From Pseudogemmobacter sp044142105 (GTDB taxonomy: Bacteria; Pseudomonadota; Alphaproteobacteria; Rhodobacterales; Rhodobacteraceae): 64,000 bases of DNA. Under the pieces are notes generated by a model that worked only from the letters and a program-made list of their open reading frames with translations, ran no database searches and was not told the origin of the DNA. A program made the translations under genes and the position numbers. This document shows positions 41,166 through 53,209 of this stretch, in pieces. Position 1 is the first letter of the stretch; each line of letters begins with the position of its first letter. The stretch lies in assembly GCF_044142105.1 (NCBI RefSeq), contig NZ_JBGTYM010000004.1, positions 248,001 to 312,000 of the forward strand, read 5' to 3'.

Positions 41166-41927
41166 CTAATAGGAGGAGTCGGTGGCCTTGTCAACAGCCG
41201 CCGGGGCGGGCGGAGGCAAGGGGCGCAGGAATCGCGCAAGGATCGTTGCGGTGATGGCGACGAAGAGAAAAGCGAAGAGGACATCGGACAGAAAGTGCCG
41301 TCCGGCCATCACGCGCTGCGCCGAAACCGCCAGCGGCAGAAGTCCCGCAACCAGGGCGAGACCGCGCCAGAGACCCCGTGGCAGGCGGCCCCGCCACCAC
41401 AGCAGAATCAGACCCAGCGACAGGGCCAGCGCCATGCCGCCCGCGGCCTCGCCCGAGACGAAGGAGCAGTTCCGCAAGCATTGATCGGTGGGCAGCCATG
41501 GCGGTGAGAAAAGGGCTGTGCCGCCGAACTCGGCCACCCGATCGGGCCGGGCGCGGCCCCAATGCGACTTGAGGCCCTCTTCGACCAGCAGGCCCGGCCC
41601 CAACGCGTAAAGGGCAACCATAAAGCCCCAGGCGCGGGCAGGCAGCCCGGCGATGGGGCGGCGCAAGGCCAGCCCGGCCAGAAAGGCGACCAGCGCGCCG
41701 GTCAGCACCACAGCCGACAAGTTCCACACCGCCATGCGGACCGTCTCGGGCAGGCGCTGGCCGTTCAGCGGGAAACTCTGGCTGGCCGCGTCGTAGAAGT
41801 GCGCCGAGACGGCCAGATCCAGCCGCGGCCAGATCGCGTAGATCGCCATCAGCGCGACGGCAGCGGCCATGAGCCCTGCCAGGACCCGCAGATGCGGACG
41901 GTCATTCGGCGGCAAGGCAGGCTCCAT
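41166..41927 (-). CDS. PAP2-family membrane phosphatase (lipid A phosphatase-like)
   Basis: 253 residues from ATG 41927 (a TTG two codons earlier is the other option), overlapping the GT39 gene. Five or six helices and the PAP2 signature: KSHWGRARPDR (motif 1, about 123), CSFVSGEAAG (motif 2, with SGE in place of the usual SGH), and RVMAGRHFLSDVL (motif 3). The SGE variant and W-G-R-A-R pattern resemble lipid A 1- or 4'-phosphatases. It probably removes a phosphate in the periplasmic leaflet. It is last of four coupled genes with GT2, LAB_N and GT39. Confidence 0.85.
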   Translation of the reverse strand: MEPALPPNDRPHLRVLAGLMAAAVALMAIYAIWPRLDLAVSAHFYDAASQSFPLNGQRLPETVRMAVWNLSAVVLTGALVAFLAGLALRRPIAGLPARAWGFMVALYALGPGLLVEEGLKSHWGRARPDRVAEFGGTALFSPPWLPTDQCLRNCSFVSGEAAGGMALALSLGLILLWWRGRLPRGLWRGLALVAGLLPLAVSAQRVMAGRHFLSDVLFAFLFVAITATILARFLRPLPPPAPAAVDKATDSSY

Positions 41928-43344
41928 CCACAAGGGTTGCGGTCAGGTTGCGGTCGGCATAGGCGCCGGGCTCGCGGCCGACCTGAACCGCGGGTGCAAG
42001 CGGCGCGCAGGCGGTGGGACGGGACAACACCGCCAGAACCGGGCCGGTCACGTCGTTCGGCAGGGGATAGCGCTGCTCGTAATGGCTTTTCGGCACGCCT
42101 TGCGGATTGCGGGCATAGAAGGCCAGATCCGCATCGCGGCCCGTGTAGAACAGGTCGGCCAATACGTCGCGTTCCTCGGCATAAACAGGGGCGTTGCCAT
42201 GCGCCTTGGCCAGAGCGATGACCTCAAGACTAAGCGCCTCGCGGCCCAGATAGCGTTTCAGAAGCGGGGCATCGCCCAGTGCAAGATGCGGCATCAGGGT
42301 CAGAACCGGCAGCGCCAAGGCAATCGCTGCGTTGACGGCCAGGCCCGCCGCCCGCCAGCGCGGCGCGTCCGCCAGCACCGCCATGGCCAGCGGCAGGCCG
42401 GCGAAATAGGCGGCAACGGCCCAATTGGCATTGGTGCGGTCAAGCAGGCTTTGTACCGAAACGGCAAGAAGCGGCACCAGGACGAAACAGGCCAGGCCGC
42501 CCATCCGCCGCGCCCGCGCCAGTGCAACCAGAAGCGCCGCGAAGATCACAGGCCCGACCACAGCAAACTGGCTGGCCCAGAATTCTGCCAGACCGAGAGG
42601 CCCAGGCGCGGGCCGCCCCGCGCCCGCGACCCAGCCGACATTGTCGGCCGTATGGGTGAAGGTGGCGAGGCCGTTGAAAGCGTTCCACAGCAGGTTGGGC
42701 AGGATCACCGCAGCAAAGGCCGCCAGCATCGCCGCCGCGTTGCGCCAACCGACCCGCGCCGCCGGAAAGACCAGGGCCGCCAGCGCCGCGCCCAGAAGGA
42801 AGTAGATGGCGGCGTATTTGGCCAGGAAGGCCACGCCGATCATCAGCCCCGCCAGCGCCGCCCATTGCGAGCGGCGATCCTCGACCAACCGCCGCCAGAA
42901 CAGCAACGCGGCCGCGAAAAAGGGCGCCATCACCGTGTCGGTCGAGATCAGGATCGAACCAAGGCTGACCATGGGCAGGCTCAGATAGCCCGCAGCCGTC
43001 CAGATCGCGGCCCGCCTGCCCCAAACCCGCACCGCCAGCGCCGCCAGAACCACCGCCGTCGCGCCATGCAGGGCGGCGCCCGGCATCCGCACCCAGAAGG
43101 GCGCATCCGACCGTGCCAGCCCGGTTACAGCGCCGATCACCCAGGCGATCAGCGGCGGTTTGGAATAATAGCCAAAGGCGAAATGCTGGCCCCAGAGCCA
43201 ATATTGCGCCTCGTCCACGAATAGATCCGTGCCGTCATAGGCCAACAGCAACCAGCGCAGCGCCGTGACCGCCGCCACCAGCGCCAGAACCGGCGCCAGC
43301 CAGCCGCGTGTATCGATGTCAGGCCGCACGGCGCCGCTCGGCAT
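41902..43344 (-). CDS. GT39/ArnT-like lipid-linked sugar transferase
   Basis: About 480 residues (ATG 43344, overlapping the LAB_N gene; ATG 43368 is an alternative). About 11-12 helices. LFVDEAQYWLWGQHFAFGYYSKPPLIAWV (about 40) contains the acidic catalytic motif of PMT/ArnT enzymes that take a sugar from polyprenyl phosphate. The C-terminal third is soluble and periplasmic. Likely acceptor: lipid A or another envelope glycolipid. The GT2 two genes upstream would make its donor. Confidence 0.87.
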   Translation of the reverse strand: MPSGAVRPDIDTRGWLAPVLALVAAVTALRWLLLAYDGTDLFVDEAQYWLWGQHFAFGYYSKPPLIAWVIGAVTGLARSDAPFWVRMPGAALHGATAVVLAALAVRVWGRRAAIWTAAGYLSLPMVSLGSILISTDTVMAPFFAAALLFWRRLVEDRRSQWAALAGLMIGVAFLAKYAAIYFLLGAALAALVFPAARVGWRNAAAMLAAFAAVILPNLLWNAFNGLATFTHTADNVGWVAGAGRPAPGPLGLAEFWASQFAVVGPVIFAALLVALARARRMGGLACFVLVPLLAVSVQSLLDRTNANWAVAAYFAGLPLAMAVLADAPRWRAAGLAVNAAIALALPVLTLMPHLALGDAPLLKRYLGREALSLEVIALAKAHGNAPVYAEERDVLADLFYTGRDADLAFYARNPQGVPKSHYEQRYPLPNDVTGPVLAVLSRPTACAPLAPAVQVGREPGAYADRNLTATLVDGACLAAE

Positions 43345-43627
43345 AGATGAGCCAGAGGTTGCGGGCATAAATCACCACGCCCAGGGCCTGGCCCAGAATG
43401 AAGACCGGGTCGGCGCGATACATCGCATAGGCGAGAAGCATCACCCCGCCCAGCATCGAGAAATACCAGAAGGCGATCGGCACGACCGATTTCTTCTGCC
43501 GTTCCGATGCGATCCACTGCACCAGAAAGCGCGCCGTGAACATCAGCTGGGCGGCGAGGCCGAACAGCACCCAAAGCAATTCGCCGCGGCTGCCGACATG
43601 CAGCACCCGCTCGAGCCAGGCTTCCAT
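43319..43627 (-). CDS. LAB_N-domain small membrane protein
   Basis: 102 residues with three helices. HVGSRGELLWVLFGLAAQLMFTARFLVQWIASERQKKSVVP-type text is the lipid-A-disaccharide-synthase N-terminal-like (LAB_N) domain, found alone beside ArnT-like genes. ATG 43627 overlaps the GT2 stop (TGATG). It may help flip or present the lipid-linked sugar; this is inferred from gene context. Confidence 0.85.
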   Translation of the reverse strand: MEAWLERVLHVGSRGELLWVLFGLAAQLMFTARFLVQWIASERQKKSVVPIAFWYFSMLGGVMLLAYAMYRADPVFILGQALGVVIYARNLWLIYAERRRAA

Positions 43628-44367
43628 CAGAGGTCCTCCTGCCCGGGCAGCACCCGCGCGGTCTTGCGCCGCCGGATCAGCCACATGACACCGAACAGAT
43701 CCACCGCCCCCACCAGCGCGCGCTGAAAGTTCGTGTAATTCGAGCGCCCTGCCCCGCGCGCCCGGTGGGTGACATCGACATGCACCACCTGCCAGCCATC
43801 GCGGGCGAAAAGCGCCGGCAGGTAGCGATGCATGTGGTTGAAGAAGGGCAGCGCCAGAAACCCTTCGCGGCGAAAGCCTTTCAGCCCGCAGCCGGTATCA
43901 CGCGTGTGGTCCTTGAGCATCCAGCCGCGCAAGCCATTGGCAAAGCGCGAAGCCCATTTCTTCGCCGCGGTATCCTGCCGTCCGACGCGCTGGCCCGCCA
44001 CCAGGCCCACCCCTTCCGAACCCGGCGCCAGCAAGGGCGCCGCCAGTTTAGGCAATTCCTCGGGCGGGTTCTGGCCGTCGCCATCCAGCGTCAGGCAGAT
44101 GGCGGCGCGGGCCGCGCGCACCCCGGAATGGACGCCCGCCGATTGTCCGCCCGCGCGGTCATGGCGGATCAGGCGCAGATGCGGGCGGGTCGCCCGCAAG
44201 CCCTGCACCACGGCCACGCTGTCATCGGTCGAGGCATCGTCGACCACCAGAATCTCGAACGGTCCCAGCGGCGCCAGCGCCGTCTCGATGCCCGCGATCA
44301 GCGCAGGCAGGTTCCCGGCCTCGTTCCGGGCCGGGATCACGACTGAGACAAGGGGGGACGGCTGCAT
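43627..44367 (-). CDS. GT2 glycosyltransferase (polyprenyl-phosphate sugar synthase-like)
   Basis: 246 residues. VSVVIPARNEAGNLPALI opens the GT-A fold; ILVVDDASTDDS and LTLDGDGQNPPEELP hold the nucleotide-sugar and metal-binding Asp residues; DTGCGLKGFRREGF is the acceptor region as in ArnC/DPM1. There is no long C-terminal membrane region, only a short hydrophobic end. It probably loads a sugar onto polyprenyl phosphate at the cytoplasmic face for the GT39 enzyme. First gene of the cassette. Confidence 0.88.
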   Translation of the reverse strand: MQPSPLVSVVIPARNEAGNLPALIAGIETALAPLGPFEILVVDDASTDDSVAVVQGLRATRPHLRLIRHDRAGGQSAGVHSGVRAARAAICLTLDGDGQNPPEELPKLAAPLLAPGSEGVGLVAGQRVGRQDTAAKKWASRFANGLRGWMLKDHTRDTGCGLKGFRREGFLALPFFNHMHRYLPALFARDGWQVVHVDVTHRARGAGRSNYTNFQRALVGAVDLFGVMWLIRRRKTARVLPGQEDL

Positions 44368-44431
44368 GGCGTTACCCGGCTGAAGAAGCGACCGATGCCG
44401 CCCAAGCGCCGCCTAGCACGCCCCAAGGGAT

Positions 44432-45322
44432 TCATCCAGTCACCTGCACGCGGCGGCGGCGCAGGCCCGCCTCGCGCAGAAGCGTGTAGATGCCCGAGGC
44501 GACGACGATGCCGGCACCGACCAGCGTGAACCCGTCGGGCAGGGTGCCGAAGATCATCCAGCCCAGGAAGATCGCCCAGACCAGCGCCATGTAGCGATAG
44601 GGCGCCACGACGCCGATATCGCCCACCCGCATGGCAGCGACGATGGTCAGATAGCCGACGATCAGCATCCCCGCCGAGAACAGGATCAACAGCGCCTCGC
44701 GCCAGGCGACAGGCTGCCAGCCCTCGATCACGGCGCCGGCAAGCCCCGTGACCAGAACGGCCAGCGAAGCCGAGGCAGCCACCAGCACCGAGGGGATGGA
44801 CCGGCTCATCTGGCGGGTCACAAGGTCGCGCACCGCCACGAACAGCATCGCCACAAGGCCCACTCCGGCCCAGATCGAAAAACCTTCGGGCCCGGGCCTT
44901 ATGATGATGAGCACACCTATGAAGCCCGCGATGATGGCCAGGGTCCGCCGCCAGCCGACGCTTTCGCGCAGAAACAGCGCGGCGACCAGGGTGACGACCA
45001 GGGGCAGCGCCTGCATGATCGCGGACAGATTGGCGAGCGGCATGTTGCGCAGGGCGGCGAAGAAGGCCAGCGTCGAAGCCACTTCGAACACGCCGCGCAG
45101 GCCGATGAACCGGCGGTCGCGCGCGGCGATGACGATGGCGAAGGCCCCCAAGCGCCAGGCAAGGAACGCAAGCGCCGCGGTGGACAGGACGCCGCGCAGG
45201 GTCATGGCCTGGAACATCGGCACCTGCTGCATCACCGCCTTCATCGCCGTGTCGTTCAGCGTGAAGGCGATCATGGCGACGTTCATCAAAAGCGCGCCGC
45301 GCGCATTGTCGGATAGTGCCAT
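44432..45322 (-). CDS. EamA/DMT-family transporter
   Basis: 296 residues with ten predicted helices in two EamA repeats (NVAMIAFTLNDTAMKAVMQ...; and VAAMRVGDIGVVAPYRYMALVWAIFLGWMIFG in the second). DMT proteins export metabolites across the inner membrane; the substrate is unknown. A basic tail (REAGLRRRRVQVTG) marks the inside. It stands alone with 64-65 base gaps. Confidence 0.88.
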   Translation of the reverse strand: MALSDNARGALLMNVAMIAFTLNDTAMKAVMQQVPMFQAMTLRGVLSTAALAFLAWRLGAFAIVIAARDRRFIGLRGVFEVASTLAFFAALRNMPLANLSAIMQALPLVVTLVAALFLRESVGWRRTLAIIAGFIGVLIIIRPGPEGFSIWAGVGLVAMLFVAVRDLVTRQMSRSIPSVLVAASASLAVLVTGLAGAVIEGWQPVAWREALLILFSAGMLIVGYLTIVAAMRVGDIGVVAPYRYMALVWAIFLGWMIFGTLPDGFTLVGAGIVVASGIYTLLREAGLRRRRVQVTG

Positions 45323-45385
45323 GACCGCCAGTCTCCTGCCCTCGCCACCTTGGCTATCAGGCTGGACTGCAAGGGGAAAGGCCTG

Positions 45386-46648
45386 TCAGGCCAAGACGGC
45401 GCGGGTGGGCTGGGCGCTGGCGGCGCTGCGGGCGGCGATCACATCGGCCAGATGCGCGGCATCGCGCCAGGCACCCCAGATGAAGGCCGAGGCGCGGCAA
45501 GACAGCCAGGGCAGGCCGACGAAGTAAAGGCCGCGCACGCGGGCGACGCCCCTGTCATGGTCGGGACGGCCTTTTTCGTCAAGCGCGCCAGGCACTTGCA
45601 GCCAACCATAGTCGAGACCGTAGCCCGTGGCCCAGACCACGGCGGTGATGTCCTCGGCCGCAAGATCAAGCGACAGCCTGGGGTTGGTGGCACTGACGGG
45701 CAGCGGACCGATCTGCCGCGCGCGAGGGTCTTCGGGCAGGTCGATGCCATGGGCGGCAAGATAGGCGTCCGCCTCATCCAGCACCGACAGGTAGTTTCGG
45801 TCGCCGTTCTCGATATTGCGGGCAAGGTCGGGCGCAAAGGAAAGTTCGCCGTTTTCATAGGCTTGCGTGCGGCCAAGCAAAGTGATGCCGCGTGCGGCCA
45901 GTTCTCGGAAATCCACTGTCCGGCCTCCCTGCGCGCCGGAGACGGCGATGGTGACATGTTCCGTGCCTGGGGCGCGGACGGGGGCGTCCCATTTGCCCAG
46001 CACCCCCAGCCACCACACGAAATCGCGGCCGCGATAGCGGATCGGCGGGCGGTCATGCGGACCGACCGAGAGGAAAACCCGCTTGCCGGCGCGAGCCAGT
46101 TCGTCGGCGATCTGCACGCCCGAAGCCCCAGCGCCCACCACCAACACCGCCCCCGCGGGCAGTTGATCAGGGTTGCGATACCCCGCGGAATGAGTCTGGA
46201 ATATGCCCGTCTCGGTCGGAATAACAGCCGGAATCAAGGGCTTCTGAAACGGCCCCGTGGCCGAGACGACATTCTGCGCCTCGATGATTCCGGCGCTGGT
46301 TTCGGCGCGAAAGCGGGTGTCAGGGAGGCGGGTCAGGGAGGTGACGGTAACGCCGGTGCGGATCGGCATGGCGATGCGGCGGGCGTATTCCTCGAAATAG
46401 TCGACGATGCGGTCCTTGGGCGCGAAAGCATAGGGGTCGATGCCTTCGAAGGACATGTTCGGGAAGCGGTCGTGCCAGGCGGGGCCGTTGGCGACAAGGC
46501 TGTCCCAGCGCCCCGTGCGCCACTTCTCGGCGATGCGATCCTTTTCGACCACAAGATGTGGGATGCCGTGGCGCGACAGATGCTCGCTCATGGCGATCCC
46601 GGCCTGGCCGCCGCCGATGATCAGGGTGTCGATGGTCTCGGCTGCCAT
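45386..46648 (-). CDS. flavin-containing monooxygenase (CzcO/YUCCA-like)
   Basis: 420 residues. FAD motif IIGGGQAGIAMSEHL (9-23), NADPH motif VVGAGASGVQIADEL (about 170), and VVWATGYGLDYGW (about 335), the ATG-containing hinge of class B FMOs. These oxidise soft nucleophiles or ketones using NADPH and O2; substrate unknown. The five-copy 11-bp repeat lies 112 bases upstream of its start, where a control region is expected. Confidence 0.88.
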   Translation of the reverse strand: MAAETIDTLIIGGGQAGIAMSEHLSRHGIPHLVVEKDRIAEKWRTGRWDSLVANGPAWHDRFPNMSFEGIDPYAFAPKDRIVDYFEEYARRIAMPIRTGVTVTSLTRLPDTRFRAETSAGIIEAQNVVSATGPFQKPLIPAVIPTETGIFQTHSAGYRNPDQLPAGAVLVVGAGASGVQIADELARAGKRVFLSVGPHDRPPIRYRGRDFVWWLGVLGKWDAPVRAPGTEHVTIAVSGAQGGRTVDFRELAARGITLLGRTQAYENGELSFAPDLARNIENGDRNYLSVLDEADAYLAAHGIDLPEDPRARQIGPLPVSATNPRLSLDLAAEDITAVVWATGYGLDYGWLQVPGALDEKGRPDHDRGVARVRGLYFVGLPWLSCRASAFIWGAWRDAAHLADVIAARSAASAQPTRAVLA

Positions 46649-46760
46649 GGGTCTGCCCTTCCGGTTCAGGGGTTCACGAGAAAGGGATGTAGGCGAGATA
46701 CAGGATAGGTAAAATCATCATCTGCTTCGCCCGTGATTAGGCTTAGGCTAAGAAAAACCC

Positions 46761-46815
46761 GTCTTTCCGCTGTCTTCCGAACGTCTTCCAATCGTCTTCC
46801 GATGGTCTTCCGATA
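46761..46815. repeat. five tandem 11-bp repeats (GTCTTCCRANN)
   Basis: Units start at 46761, 46772, 46783, 46794 and 46805: GTCTTTCCGCT, GTCTTCCGAAC, GTCTTCCAATC, GTCTTCCGATG, GTCTTCCGATA. The spacing is exactly one turn of DNA. They lie between the FMO start and the end of the orphan gene, so they may be an operator or a slipped simple repeat. Confidence 0.85.
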
Positions 46816-46830
46816 TATGACGCCCCTCAG

Positions 46831-47223
46831 CTACTGATCGGCGATCATGACGCGGAATGGAAAGGCGCCGAACCCACGGAGCTGACAGTCTCCATCGGAG
46901 ACGTGAACAGTTAGCAAGTCATTCGCCAAAATTGGAGTCACCGTCGCTCCGGGATCACATTCGATTCTGCGCCAACGGAGGCTGGGATAATTGGCATGCC
47001 GCTTAGAAGCATAGATCGCTTGCACGTCTACATCACTAACACCCAGGCCAGTCTCTATCCGCGAGAATACACAGGTCTCGCCAGATGACTCGCACGTCGG
47101 CTCCACATGCACGATGCTGCCCCCGAAAAGGAAGCCTGTCGCATTGTTCAATTTCTCAGGGAAAAGGACAGCGAAGGCTGCAAAGAGACCGAAGCCACAT
47201 AAGAATGAGAAAATCTTCGGCAT
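46831..47223 (-). CDS. orphan protein with one N-terminal helix, lower GC
   Basis: About 130 residues from ATG 47223; a longer frame to 47301 has no better start. KIFSFLCGFGLFAAFAVLFPEKL is a signal or anchor helix. The rest has four Cys and is predicted outside the cytoplasm. I do not recognise it. One sampled line has 28 of 60 G+C, low for this window, suggesting acquired DNA. Weak ribosome site; coding status is likely but not certain. Confidence 0.5.
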   Translation of the reverse strand: MPKIFSFLCGFGLFAAFAVLFPEKLNNATGFLFGGSIVHVEPTCESSGETCVFSRIETGLGVSDVDVQAIYASKRHANYPSLRWRRIECDPGATVTPILANDLLTVHVSDGDCQLRGFGAFPFRVMIADQ

Positions 47224-47396
47224 CAAGATACATTGTTTGGTGCACGGCTCTCGATAGACCATGCACCTAGCGTCCCAACACCACAATACTTCGCCAACCA
47301 CACTCTACTTCTACGGCTGCTCGATCCAAAACACTCCAACTCCACTGGCGCCGGTTTGGTTCAAATAAGTATGGTGGGTCGTGCCAATTGGACGCT

Positions 47397-48572
47397 CTAC
47401 CCCGGCGCAGGCGCGGCGAGGGTCTGGCGGGCGAGCGCGGCAATCAGGTCGGTCCGGGTCACCACGCCCCGGATGCGGCCACGCAGCAGCACGGGAACCG
47501 CCTCGCAGCCGCGTTCGGCAAGCAAGGGGATCAGCGCGCCTGCTGGGGTGTCGGCAAGGACACGGGGGGTGACGGAGATCATGATGTCGCTGGCGCGGAC
47601 CGGCACGGCGCGACGCGGGTCCAAGAGCCGCGCCATCGCGGCGCCGAAGCCGCGGTTCTGGCGCACCGCATCTTCGCGGCCCCGGCGGATCAGGTGGATC
47701 TGGAAGATCATGCCCAGGAACTTGTCGCCTTCCTGCACGACCGGCAGCGAGGTGAAGCCATGGCGGCGGAACAGCTCGGCCACGTCGGTCAGCGGCGTGT
47801 CGGGATGGACGGTGACAAGATCGCGCGACATGATCTCGGCCGCCGTCAGCGGGCCGGTGCGGTGGCTGGCCGCCTGCAGTTCCGCCGCGCCGATCAGCCG
47901 GGCCAGATCCTCGACGCCCAGATTGAGGCTTTGCCGATAGCGTTGCAGCAGGTCGGACAGTTCGTCTTCGCTGAGGCCGATCCTTTCGGCGGGAGGCGCA
48001 TCGGTCGTGCCCAGATCATGCGGTTCCGTGAACTGCCGGAACGGGTAGTGCCGCCCGGTCGTGCGGGCGTAGAGGATCGCCAACAGGACGAGGAGCACGG
48101 TTCCCAGCGCGACCGGCGCAAGGGCGAACCAGAAGCCCAGTTCGCGCACCGCGTCGGGGCCAAGCGCCGCCGTCATCGCCACCGCGCCCGCGGGCGGGTG
48201 AACGGCACGGGCAAGGTTCATCGCCGTGATGGCAAGACCCACCGCCAAAGCAACGCGCAAGGTGGGGTCGGGGACGGCCCGGCAGACCGCCACGCCGACA
48301 AGGGCAGCGAGAACATTGCCGACAATCGCGGGCCAGGGCTGCGCAAGCGGGCTGTTCGGCACGGCGAAGAGCAGGACGGAAGAGGCACCGAAAGGCGCGA
48401 TGAGATAGAGGCCGGTGCGAAGGTCGACCATCGGCGCAAGGATGAGCAACCCGACAAGCCCCAGGGCCAGCGCCGCGCCCAGCCCGGCGCGCAAAGCCTC
48501 GATCGCCGGCACGCCGGCGCTGGCAGGACCGAAAGCGCGGAGAAGCCAGAGCGCGCGCGGGGGATTGGACAT
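47397..48572 (-). CDS. HPP-family membrane protein with CBS pair
   Basis: 391 residues from ATG 48572. The N-terminal HPP domain (about 25-180) has four or five helices and the naming motif ARAVHPPAGAVAMTAA; relatives include a chloroplast nitrite transporter. The C-terminal half holds two CBS motifs (MSRDLVTVHPDTPLTDVAELF and ASDIMISVTPRVLADT), which often sense adenine nucleotides. So probably a nucleotide-gated membrane transporter; the substrate is inferred only from family. It is downstream of rpoC beyond a terminator. Confidence 0.87.
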   Translation of the reverse strand: MSNPPRALWLLRAFGPASAGVPAIEALRAGLGAALALGLVGLLILAPMVDLRTGLYLIAPFGASSVLLFAVPNSPLAQPWPAIVGNVLAALVGVAVCRAVPDPTLRVALAVGLAITAMNLARAVHPPAGAVAMTAALGPDAVRELGFWFALAPVALGTVLLVLLAILYARTTGRHYPFRQFTEPHDLGTTDAPPAERIGLSEDELSDLLQRYRQSLNLGVEDLARLIGAAELQAASHRTGPLTAAEIMSRDLVTVHPDTPLTDVAELFRRHGFTSLPVVQEGDKFLGMIFQIHLIRRGREDAVRQNRGFGAAMARLLDPRRAVPVRASDIMISVTPRVLADTPAGALIPLLAERGCEAVPVLLRGRIRGVVTRTDLIAALARQTLAAPAPG

Positions 48573-48847
48573 AGGCGGGCCTTTTCTGTCGGCAGGTCGG
48601 GCGCGCCGGACCTGCACAGCGAGTCACAAATTGCCCGATCTTTGAGCACATGTTGCCGGACCGGGCCAAGCCCTACATCTCAGTTATAGCTTTTTGGACA
48701 GCACACCTGGCCGGCGTTGGGGCAGAACTGCCGCAGACCGGTTGCGGAGGCGCCGTTCCGCGCTTGGCCAGAGGCCCGATCCTTTTACGCCGCGCCTGGA
48801 TATGGCGGACCAGCCTGGCCCGGCCACCGATCCGGTGAAACGAAAAG
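48573..48847. other. gap between rpoC terminator and HPP-CBS gene
   Basis: No gene seen. On the minus strand TATAAC (48688-48683) is a possible -10 for the HPP-CBS gene about 110 bases away, without a clear -35. An AGGTC...GACCT-type inverted repeat lies near 48590-48615. Confidence 0.35.
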
Positions 48848-48873
48848 CCCGCCGGCCCTTTCGGACCGGCGGG
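48848..48873 (-). terminator. intrinsic terminator after rpoC
   Basis: CCCGCCGG (48848-48855) and CCGGCGGG (48866-48873) with inner CC/GG pairs; the minus strand continues CTTTTCGTTT. It ends the rpoBC operon 25 bases after the rpoC stop. Confidence 0.85.
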
Positions 48874-48898
48874 TTTCTTCAGGCCGAAGCCTGACTGA

Positions 48899-53137
<4,239 letters not shown>

Positions 53138-53172
53138 TTTGCTTCCTTGGATCAGGAGGTTGCGGTCAGAGG

Positions 53173-53209
53173 GGGGCGGCTTTCACCGCCCCTGAGGGGT
53201 TGCCCCCTC
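53173..53209 (-). other. two hairpins between rpoB and rpoC
   Basis: GGGGCGG/CCGCCCC (53173-53192, six-base loop) and GAGGGG/CCCCTC (53194-53209, touching the rpoB stop). No T-run; possibly processing or ratio control between the two large subunits. Confidence 0.45.

Noticed and set aside
47341..47405. tRNA-like text on the minus strand (GGTAGAGCGTCCAATTGG) with a GGTTCAAAT further on
   Set aside because: The GGTAG is the stop of the HPP-CBS gene, and no acceptor or anticodon stem can be built.
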